Source of the DNA: Kribbella catacumbae DSM 19601
GTDB lineage: Bacteria > Actinomycetota > Actinomycetes > Propionibacteriales > Kribbellaceae
Direction of reading: 5' to 3'
DNA length: 64,000 nt
Assembly: GCF_000372465.1 (NCBI RefSeq)
Contig: NZ_AQUZ01000034.1
Coordinates: 31,455-95,454, forward strand
Shown: positions 1 through 8,010 of the stretch, piece by piece
Position numbering within the stretch: position 1 is the stretch's first letter
Layout: each line of letters begins with the position of its first letter
Program-made: the position numbers and the translations under genes
The notes under the pieces: model-generated
Databases searched by the model: none
Seen by the model: the letters and a program-made list of their open reading frames with translations, nothing else
What the model was told of the DNA's origin: nothing

Positions 1-1
1 C

Positions 2-301
2 CTCGTCACCAAGGGCAACCGCCGTCTGTGGGTCGCCGCCCTCGCCCACGAGAACATGTACGGCTACGTGCAGAACACTGGCTACTTCCACGACAACAAC
101 GCCCTGCGCAACGACTTCTACCTGGAGAACCGCTTCGGATACGAAGAAATCGACATCACGCGGGCCAAGGCCTTGATCGCAGAAGGCGTCGGCCAAGCCG
201 ACGAGTCCAAGCACGCCGACGCCCTCGCGAAGTGGCGGGCTGATCCGCGGCCGCTGGCTCCGAATGACGTGTTTGCTGCGGTGGCTGGGCTTACGCCCTA
301 G
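2..301 (+). CDS. hypothetical protein, C-terminal part (5' end outside window)
   Basis: The frame is open from the window edge to a TAG at 299-301 and has the G/C-rich third positions of its neighbours. The visible 99 residues start LVTKGNRRLW and end AVAGLTP. They are rich in aromatic and Asn residues (for example YGYVQNTGYFHDNN) and carry no signal peptide, membrane segment or motif I recognise. An in-frame ATG at 56 is probably internal, because the sequence before it also reads as plausible protein. The function is unknown. Confidence 0.6.
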   Translation, partial: LVTKGNRRLWVAALAHENMYGYVQNTGYFHDNNALRNDFYLENRFGYEEIDITRAKALIAEGVGQADESKHADALAKWRADPRPLAPNDVFAAVAGLTP

Positions 302-425
302 CCGGTGCTTCCAGCGGTGGGGATGGTTGTGCACTCATTGCTTCCCTGCGCACAGAGGGTTCTTGGGATGGGTACTGGGGCTAGGCTTCTTTGCTTCATC
401 GTCGACGTATCAGAGGACCGGCATC

Positions 426-839
426 ATGGCGACCTATCCCGAACTGATGCACACTGCGCTGGACGCTACCGACGTGCGCGGGCTGGCGGAGCTCTACCGT
501 GAGTTACTCGGATTGCGCTACCGCTCCGGCGACGAGCCGCCATCCGACGGCGCCGCCGATGACGCCGACTGGCTGGTACTGGTGGATGGTGACGGGAAGA
601 GGAGGCTCGCGTTCCAGCAGGTGAGCACACTCCCCCGCTCGACCTGGCCTGAGCACGACATCCCGATGCAGTTGCACCTGGACTTCGCAGTACCGACGCT
701 GGAAGACCTTCGCCGCCATCGCCGGCGCGCCGAAGAACTCGGGGCGCGGCTCCTCCTCGACCGTACCGACGAGCAAGGCGAGCCGCTCTACGTGCTCGCC
801 GACCCCGCCGGCCATCCGTTCTGCCTGCTGGTCGCCTAA
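426..839 (+). CDS. VOC (glyoxalase/bleomycin-resistance fold) family protein
   Basis: A 137-residue protein starting MATYPELMH. The open frame extends upstream, but residues before this ATG do not look like protein of this family. It shows the single-domain VOC pattern: an N-terminal beta strand with His near residue 8, ELYRELLGLRY, a central LHLDF strand, and the terminal ADPAGHPFCLLV. The last motif is typical of actinobacterial glyoxalase-like proteins. Metal ligand candidates are the N-terminal His, the His in LHLDF and the Glu of EPLYVLADP. The substrate cannot be told; members include dioxygenases, glyoxalases and drug-binding proteins. It converges on the kinase gene with only 4 bases between the stops. 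Confidence 0.8.
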   Translation: MATYPELMHTALDATDVRGLAELYRELLGLRYRSGDEPPSDGAADDADWLVLVDGDGKRRLAFQQVSTLPRSTWPEHDIPMQLHLDFAVPTLEDLRRHRRRAEELGARLLLDRTDEQGEPLYVLADPAGHPFCLLVA

Positions 840-843
840 GACC

Positions 844-2316
844 TCAGATCAGATCGGCCTGAGCCTGGATCTCCGACTCCGGGTTGATCGGAAGCACGAT
901 CTTGAACCGGGTGTTCCCCGGCTCGGACTCGACGCGCAGGTCGCCGTGGTGTTTCTTGACGACGATCCGCCACGAGATGTCCAGGCCGAGACCCGTCCCC
1001 TCGCCGATCGGCTTGGTGGTGAAGAACGGTTCGAAGATCCGCTGCCGGATGTCCTTCTGGATACCGGGTCCGGTGTCACCGATCTCGACCAGCGCGTAGG
1101 CACCATCGCGTTTGGTGCGGATGGTCAGCGTGCCGGAGCCGTTCATCGCGGCGACGGCGTTGTCGATGATGTTGGTCCAGACCTGGTTCAGCTCGGCCGC
1201 GTACGCCGGGATCGGCGGCAGCTCCGGGTCGAAGTCCTTCACCACCGTCAGGCCGTCGAACTTGCCCGACATCATCACCATCGTCGACTTCAGCAGTTCG
1301 CGCAGATCAACGATCTGGTACGGCGCCCGGTCGATCTGCGAGTACTGCTTGGCGGCCCCGACCAGGGTGGAGATCCGGGTCACCGAGTCGTCGATCTCGT
1401 TCATCAGCGACTCGGTGTCGATCGTGTACATCAGCCAGCGAACAGCACCTTCGAGGTACTCCGGTCCGACGGCGGTGAGGACGTTCTCCATCCAGGGCAC
1501 GTCGAGGCCGACCGCGGCCAGCACCGGCGCGACGTCCCAGCTGTTGCGCACGTCATGGTCGTCGAGCCAGTCCGACAGCGAGTCCTCGGCGTCGCTGAGC
1601 TCCATCGGCGACAGCTCGCGCGCCTTGGCCACCCGCTCGACCGCGTCCTCCTGGATCTCGACGATCTTGTGCAGCTTGGTCGCGTCAAGGGTGCCGTCGG
1701 CAAGCATCGCGAGCTTGGATCGCATCCCGGCGACCCGCTGGCGAAGCGTCGCCGCGGCCCGGACTGCGGCAGCTGCAGGGTTGTTGAGCTCGTGCGTGAG
1801 GCCGGCCGACAAGGAGCCCAGGGCAAGCAACCGCTCGCGCTGGCCCATCGTCTCGTTGGTCCGGCGCATCCCCATCACGAAACCTTCGATCAGGTGCACG
1901 GCCATCGGGAACCAGGTGTTCATCATCGTCGCCATCGCGGCGGCCTCGATCACGAAGAACTCCGATGGCTCCAGCACATATAGCGACGCCGTGTAGCCCT
2001 TGCGGTCGTCGGTACCGAAGAAGGCGTGGAACGCACCGGCGTACACGCCTCGCTGGGAGGTGCGGTTGATCTCGACCTCCTCGCCCTGCAGCAGCTTGCA
2101 CATCCGCAGCCCGCCGGACATCAGCACGTAGCAGCAGGTCGCCTCGTCGCCCTCGGCGAAGACGCGGCCCTCCTGCACCTCGATGATGTGCCCTTCGCGG
2201 ACCAGCCAGTCGAGCTGCTCGTCGTTCAGCGACTCGAACAGGAACAGCGTGCGCAGCTCGTCGCGAGTGATCCGGCGCGGTTCGGCGGTCCCCGAAACAG
2301 TCTCAGGCTCGGTCAT
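844..2316 (-). CDS. sensor histidine kinase with N-terminal cyclic-nucleotide-binding-type domain
   Basis: A 490-residue cytoplasmic kinase without membrane segments. Residues about 20-140 form a Crp/cNMP-binding beta-barrel (LFLFESLNDEQ, then FAEGDEATCCYVLMSGGL). The phosphoacceptor region is LSAGLTHELNNP with His175. The C-terminal HATPase domain shows the N box (NQVWTNIIDNAVAAM), the G1 box (GDTGPGI) and the F/G2 boxes (FEPFFTTKP, GEGTGLGLDIS). It would autophosphorylate in response to a ligand or redox signal and donate phosphate to the receiver domain encoded just upstream. The two genes overlap by one base (TGATG at 2314-2318), so translation is coupled. The effector is unknown; cNMP-type folds also bind non-nucleotide ligands. 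Confidence 0.88.
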   Translation of the reverse strand: MTEPETVSGTAEPRRITRDELRTLFLFESLNDEQLDWLVREGHIIEVQEGRVFAEGDEATCCYVLMSGGLRMCKLLQGEEVEINRTSQRGVYAGAFHAFFGTDDRKGYTASLYVLEPSEFFVIEAAAMATMMNTWFPMAVHLIEGFVMGMRRTNETMGQRERLLALGSLSAGLTHELNNPAAAAVRAAATLRQRVAGMRSKLAMLADGTLDATKLHKIVEIQEDAVERVAKARELSPMELSDAEDSLSDWLDDHDVRNSWDVAPVLAAVGLDVPWMENVLTAVGPEYLEGAVRWLMYTIDTESLMNEIDDSVTRISTLVGAAKQYSQIDRAPYQIVDLRELLKSTMVMMSGKFDGLTVVKDFDPELPPIPAYAAELNQVWTNIIDNAVAAMNGSGTLTIRTKRDGAYALVEIGDTGPGIQKDIRQRIFEPFFTTKPIGEGTGLGLDISWRIVVKKHHGDLRVESEPGNTRFKIVLPINPESEIQAQADLI

Positions 2317-3977
2317 CAGAGCATCTCCAGGTATCGGTGCACCAAGGTCACGGCCATCGCCCCGTCCCCGACCGCGGAAGCGACCCGCTTGACGGACTCG
2401 GCCCGGACGTCGCCCGCCGCGAAGACGCCCGGCATGCTCGTCTCCAGATGGTACGGATCCCGCTCCAGCGCCCAGCCCGGCGGTCGCCCGCGCAGGTCCG
2501 GTCCGGTCAGCACGAATCCACGGTCGTCGCGCAACAGGTCACCTGGCAGCCAGTCGGTACGAGGTGCGGCGCCGATGAACACGAACATCCACTCCGTATC
2601 CACCTCCCGGCTCTCCCCGGTCACGCTGTTGGTCAGCGTCACGCGTTCCAAGTGGTCCGAACCCTTGCAGGACACCACCTGCGTACAGGTGTGCACCTCG
2701 ATGTTGTCGATGCCGCCGAGCTGATCGATCAGGTACGACGACATGGTCGCCTCGAGCGAGGGACCTCTGACCAGCATATGCACGCGTTTGGCATGTCTCG
2801 AGAAATAGACCGCGGCCTGACCGGCGGAGTTCGCCCCGCCGATGATGTAAACCTCCTGGCCTGCGCAGCTCGGCCCTTCGGTGGTCGCCGAGCCGTAGTA
2901 GATCCCGCGGCCGCACAGGTCGTCCACGCCGGGCGCTTCGAGCGTCCGGTACGAGACGCCGGTCGCCAGGATCACTGAATGCGCTGAGATCTCGCTGCCG
3001 TCGGAGAACTGCAGGCGCCGGGCGGACCCGATCGTCTCGAGCCCGACCACCTGGCGCGCGGTCAGCAACTCGGCGCCGAAGCGAACCGCCTGCCGCCGGG
3101 CCCGGTCGGTCAGCTGCGCCCCCGACACCCCGTCGGGGAAGCCCAGGTAGTTCTCGATCCGGCTCGACTGGCCAGCTTGGCCGCCGGTCGCGACCTGCTC
3201 GACCAGGACGGTCCGCAGCCCTTCGCTGGCGCCGTACACGGCAGCACCGAGGCCGGCAGGGCCGCCGCCGACCACCACGAGGTCGTAGAACTCCTCGGCG
3301 GGGTGGGTGGACAGACCGACCTTGTCAGCCAGCTCGGACTCCGACGGCGCCACCAGCACCGTACCGTCCGCAGTGATGACCACCGGCAGCGTCGTACCGT
3401 CGATGCCCGCGGCAACGAGTAGTCGCTGGCTCTCCTCGTCGTCGACGCCCATCCAGCGATAGGGCACGGCGTTGCGGGCGAGGAAGTCGCGCGCGGTGAA
3501 CGACGGCGCCGACCAGCGATGGCCGATCACCCGGGTCTCGTCGCTGGGCACCTCGGGCGTCGACTTCCAGAGGTCGAGCATCGAGTCGACTACCGGGTAG
3601 AGCTTCTCTTCCGGTGGGTTCCAGGGTTTCAGCAGATAGTGGTCGAGGTCGACGACGTTGATCGCCTGGATGGCGGCGTCCGTGTCGGCGTACGCCGTGA
3701 GCAGGACCCGGCGGGCGAGCGGGAACAGGTCCATCGCCGCTTCGAGGAAGTCGATCCCGGACATGCCCGGCATCCGGTAGTCCGCGAGCAGCAGGGCGAC
3801 CGGCTCGCCCCGCAGCTTGAGCTCCTTGAGCGCGTCAAGGGCCTGGTCCGGGGCCTCTGCCCGGACGATCCGGTTCTCCTCGCCGTACCGGCGCCTCAGA
3901 TCGCGGGCGATCGACCGGGAGACGCCCGGATCGTCGTCCACGGTGAGGATCACCGGGCGGGATGTTGACGTTGGCAT
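2316..3977 (-). CDS. response regulator receiver fused to thioredoxin-reductase-like FAD oxidoreductase
   Basis: A 553-residue fusion. Residues 8-130 are a CheY-like receiver (ILTVDDDPG, phosphoacceptor Asp66 in LLADYRMPGMSG, Lys in LLKPWNP). Residues about 145-225 resemble a thioredoxin/glutaredoxin-like domain (cis-Pro motif LPVVI) without its CxxC. Residues about 230-550 are a class-II flavin reductase with FAD motif VVVGGGPAGLGAAVYG, NAD(P) motif IIGGANSAGQAA and the C-terminal GVFAAGDVRAESVKR. The redox-active CATC of thioredoxin reductases is missing; the equivalent segment is GSATTEG. It therefore probably does not reduce thioredoxin by the usual route. The RBS AAAGG lies 5 bases before the ATG. 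Coupled to the kinase downstream, it suggests phosphorylation-controlled redox activity. Confidence 0.88.
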   Translation of the reverse strand: MPTSTSRPVILTVDDDPGVSRSIARDLRRRYGEENRIVRAEAPDQALDALKELKLRGEPVALLLADYRMPGMSGIDFLEAAMDLFPLARRVLLTAYADTDAAIQAINVVDLDHYLLKPWNPPEEKLYPVVDSMLDLWKSTPEVPSDETRVIGHRWSAPSFTARDFLARNAVPYRWMGVDDEESQRLLVAAGIDGTTLPVVITADGTVLVAPSESELADKVGLSTHPAEEFYDLVVVGGGPAGLGAAVYGASEGLRTVLVEQVATGGQAGQSSRIENYLGFPDGVSGAQLTDRARRQAVRFGAELLTARQVVGLETIGSARRLQFSDGSEISAHSVILATGVSYRTLEAPGVDDLCGRGIYYGSATTEGPSCAGQEVYIIGGANSAGQAAVYFSRHAKRVHMLVRGPSLEATMSSYLIDQLGGIDNIEVHTCTQVVSCKGSDHLERVTLTNSVTGESREVDTEWMFVFIGAAPRTDWLPGDLLRDDRGFVLTGPDLRGRPPGWALERDPYHLETSMPGVFAAGDVRAESVKRVASAVGDGAMAVTLVHRYLEML

Positions 3978-4032
3978 GCACCTTTCATACCAGCGGTCGG
4001 CGAATTCCCGTCATCGTTCATCCACAGGCGCA

Positions 4033-5808
4033 CTACGGAAGGGCTGCGAGGTACGGCGCGTGGCTGTTCTGGAACTCCCAGTTGTAGTAGCGGTCCCAGT
4101 TGATCGACCAGGTCATCAAGCCGCGGAACGACGGCGATGGACCGCCTCTAAGGGTGTAGCCACCACAACTTTGGCCCTTCACCAGACAGTCGAGCGCTTG
4201 GTGAACGGCTGCGGGGGCGGTGTAGCCGTTCCCTGCGCTGACCGCGGCCGGCAACCCGAAGGCGATCTGATCCTCGCGGAGACCCGGGAAAGTGTGGCCG
4301 GTGTTCGCGACCGGGAAGCCGGCCTTGATCATGTCGGTCATCGCGATGTGGAACTCCGCGCCGCCCATGTTGTGGTAGACGTTGTCGAGCCCCATCACGG
4401 GCCCGGAGTTGTAGTCCTGGACGTGCAGCACGGTCAGCGCGTCGCGCATCGCGTGGATCACCGGCAGGTACGAGCCGGTCCGGTTGTCGCCGCCGCCCGC
4501 GCCGCCGTAGAACTGGTAGCCGACCTGCACGAAGAACGTCTCGGGCGCCATCGTCAGCACGAACTTCGCCCCGTACTTCGCTTTGAGCGTTTTCAGCGCG
4601 CTGATCAGGTTCACCACCACTGGGGTGGTCGGGTTGCGGAAGTCGGTGTCGCCGGCGTTGAGGTGGAGCGAGTGGCCCTCGAAGTCGATGTCGAGCCCGT
4701 CCAGGCCCCACCGGTCGATGATCGCGCTGACCGAGTTCACGAACGCGTCGCGGGCCGCCGTACTGGTGAGCTGGACCTGACCGTTGGCGCCGCCGATCGA
4801 GATCAGCACCTTCTTGCCCTGGGCCTGTTTCGCCTTGATCGCGGCAAGGAAATCGGCGTCGCTCTCGACGTTCGGGCACTCGCTGACCGGGCAGCGGTTG
4901 AACCGGATGTCGCCCGACGTGACCGAAGTGGGTTCGCCGAAGGAGAGGTTGATGAGGTTCCACGCGGCCGGGATGTCGGCCATCCGGATGTACCCCGAAC
5001 CGTTAGCGAAGCTCGCGTGCAGGTAGCCGATCAGGGCGTGCTTCGGTAGGCCTGTGCTGGTGCAACCGGTCGTAGTACCGGATGCTGCTGCGCTCTTGGC
5101 CGACTCCCCGTTGCTGTTGTACGCCGCGACTGTATAGCTGTGACTAGTACACGCGGCTAGGCCGTCGACGCTGGTGGAGGTACCAGTCACCGTCTTGACC
5201 GCGGTGGAGCCTTCGTAGACCCGATACCCGGTCACTGTGCCAGTGGAGGCCGGCCAGCTCAGCGAGATCGCGCTGTTCGTAGTACCGGTGACTGACGGCG
5301 CCCCTGGTACTCCGGGAACGCCAGCCGGCGGGTTGCCGCCGGGCCCGTCGAGGTTGACGTCATCAGCCTGGTACGCCGGTTGCCCGTACCACCCATGCAA
5401 GTAGATCTGCGCCGACGTCTGACTGGCACCACTCGTAAACGCGACCGTCAGCTGGCTGTAGCCACTAGCCGAGGGCGTCCAGGTAGAGGCACCACCCGTC
5501 ACACCCAGGTAGACATACGACCCACGCACCCAGGCCGACAACGTGTACGCCGTACTGGGCTGCACCGCCACCGTCTGACTGCACTGCGCAGTATCGGATG
5601 CCGACACCGCTCCATTCAACGCAAATCCGCCAGACCGGGTCGGGCTGGTAATCACCGACCCACCCGAGCAGGTCCACCCACTCAACGACCCCGCCTCGAA
5701 CCCGGGATTGACCAGCAGATTCGCCGCCTGCGCAGTCTGCGCGACACCGACAAGACCGGCAACAACAAGCAGAAAGCCAAGAAGCGCGGCAAAACACCGT
5801 GAACGCAT
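4033..5808 (-). CDS. secreted chitinase, GH18, with N-terminal carbohydrate-binding and fibronectin III modules
   Basis: A 591-residue secreted enzyme. Residues 1-28 are a Sec signal ending AQTAQA. Residues about 29-155 are a beta-sandwich carbohydrate-binding module starting NLLVNPGFEAGSLSGW. Residues about 165-247 are a fibronectin III domain. Residues about 255-590 are a GH18 barrel. The GH18 signature DGLDIDFE is at 370-377, with Glu377 as catalytic acid; the VLISIGGANG strand and the terminal SINWDR support chitin hydrolysis. It would release chito-oligosaccharides outside the cell. An RBS GGAGGT lies 7 bases before the ATG. The gene is codirectional with the response regulator-kinase pair, 55 bases upstream of it. 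Confidence 0.93.
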   Translation of the reverse strand: MRSRCFAALLGFLLVVAGLVGVAQTAQAANLLVNPGFEAGSLSGWTCSGGSVITSPTRSGGFALNGAVSASDTAQCSQTVAVQPSTAYTLSAWVRGSYVYLGVTGGASTWTPSASGYSQLTVAFTSGASQTSAQIYLHGWYGQPAYQADDVNLDGPGGNPPAGVPGVPGAPSVTGTTNSAISLSWPASTGTVTGYRVYEGSTAVKTVTGTSTSVDGLAACTSHSYTVAAYNSNGESAKSAAASGTTTGCTSTGLPKHALIGYLHASFANGSGYIRMADIPAAWNLINLSFGEPTSVTSGDIRFNRCPVSECPNVESDADFLAAIKAKQAQGKKVLISIGGANGQVQLTSTAARDAFVNSVSAIIDRWGLDGLDIDFEGHSLHLNAGDTDFRNPTTPVVVNLISALKTLKAKYGAKFVLTMAPETFFVQVGYQFYGGAGGGDNRTGSYLPVIHAMRDALTVLHVQDYNSGPVMGLDNVYHNMGGAEFHIAMTDMIKAGFPVANTGHTFPGLREDQIAFGLPAAVSAGNGYTAPAAVHQALDCLVKGQSCGGYTLRGGPSPSFRGLMTWSINWDRYYNWEFQNSHAPYLAALP

Positions 5809-6036
5809 GGGCGGACCTCCAGCAGCGAGAGTGCATTAAGTAGAGACCTTGCAAAACTCCCGGTCAAGGCATCGCTCTGTCGGAAACCCGCCTCTGTGGG
5901 AAACCCGCCCGGTACCTGCAGGGCAGGAGCGGTCGCCTCAGCGCTGTTCGTGGTGTTTGGACACGGTGAAGCGGACTCGCTATCGTGCGCGGGCGACCGG
6001 AGAACCACCGGAGCATCCGTTCCGGAGGTGGGTTCC

Positions 6037-6843
6037 GTGGTCCCGAGCATCCTCAGTAGCGCCATCTCGTTGGTGTCAGTAGACAGCACCGCCTACAAGA
6101 TCGGCACCGCTATACCGACCGTGTTGGGGCTGGCCCTGCTGATCGGTGGGCTGGTGGCGCTCCTTCGCATCAACCGCCGCGACAGGGCCACGCCGACGCC
6201 GGTCTTGCCGCCATCAGTTCCCAGCACCGCCTCCCACCCGGATGCCATGCCGCCGTACAGGCACAGCGACGCGCCCCACGTGTCCGGCATGCACAAGCCG
6301 AAGGACCGGGCCAAGGAGATTGCGATCGTGTGCCTCGCTGTCGGCGGAGTGATCGTGCTCGGCGGCCTGGCGAACTCGATGCAGTCGGCCAGCGCGGAAC
6401 CCGAGCGGCGAATCGTGATCGCCGAGACAGCCGGAGGGGTGCCCCGCGTCCAACTCACGCCAGAGGTCACCGCCACGCTGGAGCAGCGTCGAAGCGCCGC
6501 CGCCCAGAAAGGCATCGAGCTCCAGTACGGCGGGTACGCGCACCCCGCAGGCGGCGATGCCTACATCCTCTTCCTGGGCGGCAAACAGCAGGCTTCCGAT
6601 CCGGAACAGAGCATCAACGACTTCTTCGCCGGTATCGCGGAGAGCAGCGGCGTACAGGCCAAGCTCACGGAGTACCCGGCCGGCGACCTAGGCGGCGAGG
6701 TGCGCTGCGCCGCCACCACCGAACTCCGCTGCGCCTGGGCAGACCGGACCACCTACGGAATGCTGATGGCAACCAACATCACCGAAGCAGACCTCGCCGC
6801 ACTACTGATCAAGATGCGCCCCAACCTCGAACAACCGAAGTAA
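6037..6843 (+). CDS. membrane-anchored protein of unknown function
   Basis: A 268-residue protein if translation starts at GTG 6037, which has a GGAGGTG box at 6024-6030 with 6-base spacing. The frame is open further upstream (ATG 5896), but that extension looks like noise. It has two hydrophobic segments: near the N terminus (VLGLALLIGGLVALL) and after a proline-rich charged linker (IAIVCLAVGGVIVLGGLA). A C-terminal soluble domain of about 150 residues follows, with two cysteines in GEVRCAATTELRCAWADRTTYG. That pattern resembles actinobacterial sensor-less membrane proteins of unknown role. I recognise no enzyme motif. Confidence 0.72.
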   Translation: MVPSILSSAISLVSVDSTAYKIGTAIPTVLGLALLIGGLVALLRINRRDRATPTPVLPPSVPSTASHPDAMPPYRHSDAPHVSGMHKPKDRAKEIAIVCLAVGGVIVLGGLANSMQSASAEPERRIVIAETAGGVPRVQLTPEVTATLEQRRSAAAQKGIELQYGGYAHPAGGDAYILFLGGKQQASDPEQSINDFFAGIAESSGVQAKLTEYPAGDLGGEVRCAATTELRCAWADRTTYGMLMATNITEADLAALLIKMRPNLEQPK

Positions 6844-6960
6844 CCACCCCGACCTAGCCCCTGACCGGGCGAGCATCTGAGCCCATACAGCAGCGTCGAC
6901 CGGGGGTAAGCTCTGCCTTCGGCCCGACGGGCGAGTCCGGTGGGGAGGATGGGACACCAG

Positions 6961-7689
6961 ATGATGATGCGTGCCGGTTTTGCCCTGCTCGCCGTGCCAC
7001 TGCTGGTCAGCTGCGGCGGCTCCGCCGAGCAGAGCGCGCCGCCACCGAGGGTACCGGCCACAGCTTCATCGACTCCGGCACCGCAAGCATCGGCTCCTGG
7101 GCCGAAGCCATTACGTACTTCAGCGCCGCGGCCGACCGCGCCCACAGCCACGTCACGGCAAGACGATCTTGCCCAGCTGGTCGTCCGATCCGCCACATTC
7201 ACTCGACCGTCGTCGCGCGACTGGGATCAGCAAAGGATCGGTCCGTTCGACGTGGAGCGGTTCGTCAGCAAGTTGTCCGGGACGCCGAAGGAGGATCGGA
7301 GGCTGCTCGCCCGGACCGGATTCGTCCAGGGGTATGTCAGCATCCGCATGTCGTCTGATGACCGGCGCCTGGTCGTCTACCTGTACCGGTTCCGTACTCA
7401 CGAAGGCGCGGTAGCGCTCCAGAATAGCTTCTGGAGACAGTACGAGCACGGCGACACCTTCACGGTCCGGGGCATCCCGCGCACCTGGACGGATGCAGGA
7501 TTGAAAAAGAAGTCGTCTCCCACGCTCTTCATGGCAACTGCGAATGCGGACTTTGTCGTCGGCAACGTTCTCGCCCAAGTGACAGTGACCGAGTCCAGCA
7601 AGACCGCCGACGGCCTACGCCCAGACACCCGACTCGCCGCCACCATCTCAAACCTCCAGCACGATCACCTCCTCAAGGCCGCCGGCTGA
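6961..7689 (+). CDS. putative lipoprotein of unknown function
   Basis: About 242 residues. The N terminus MMMRAGFALLAVPLLVSCGG is a lipoprotein signal with lipobox LVSC, followed by a Ser/Pro/Ala-rich linker. ATG 6961 is chosen because the GGGGAGG at 6942-6948 precedes it; GTG 6940 and ATG 6949 are also in frame. The mature domain has no known motif. It contains VSIRMSSDDRRLVVYLYRF, and its C-terminal part (NADFVVGNVLAQVTVTESS) resembles the proteins of unknown function often found next to sensors in actinomycetes. Its role is unknown, at the outer face of the membrane. Confidence 0.72.
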   Translation: MMMRAGFALLAVPLLVSCGGSAEQSAPPPRVPATASSTPAPQASAPGPKPLRTSAPRPTAPTATSRQDDLAQLVVRSATFTRPSSRDWDQQRIGPFDVERFVSKLSGTPKEDRRLLARTGFVQGYVSIRMSSDDRRLVVYLYRFRTHEGAVALQNSFWRQYEHGDTFTVRGIPRTWTDAGLKKKSSPTLFMATANADFVVGNVLAQVTVTESSKTADGLRPDTRLAATISNLQHDHLLKAAG

Positions 7690-8010
7690 TCCATCACCAC
7701 CGCAGCACCTGCACACGCTCTACGCAGCTACGCGCTGAATATCGATCGGACAGCCGTGCCTGGCTAACCGTGGGCTGAAGAGGCGCAGCCCTTGAAAGGC
7801 GCCCATGGCTGCATCGGCGCAGACGGCTGCGAAGCAGGGACCACCGAACCCAAGGTGCCGTGTGAATTCACAGGGTTCGCTGGTTGGTGGCGTGCAGATC
7901 GTTATGTAAGGTTTTTTGCGGAGCCGTAACGTCGGCGGTGGCGGTAGCGATGGGTGCAGGGGCCGCTCTTGCGGTTCGTTCCCGCCCTGTCTAGGCCTTG
8001 GGGGTCTGCG
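7690..8010. other. intergenic stretch without a supported gene
   Basis: Nothing is supported between the lipoprotein stop and the likely subtilisin start. The stretch must hold the subtilisin promoter, but I cannot pick convincing -35/-10 boxes. A GTG at 7954 opens the subtilisin frame earlier and remains a possible alternative start. Confidence 0.4.

Noticed and set aside
5820..5900. Promoter for the chitinase gene on the minus strand (TTGACC with TACTTA)
   Set aside because: Spacing of about 19 bases is poor, and I could not see the direct repeats typical of streptomycete chitinase promoters, so it is not called.
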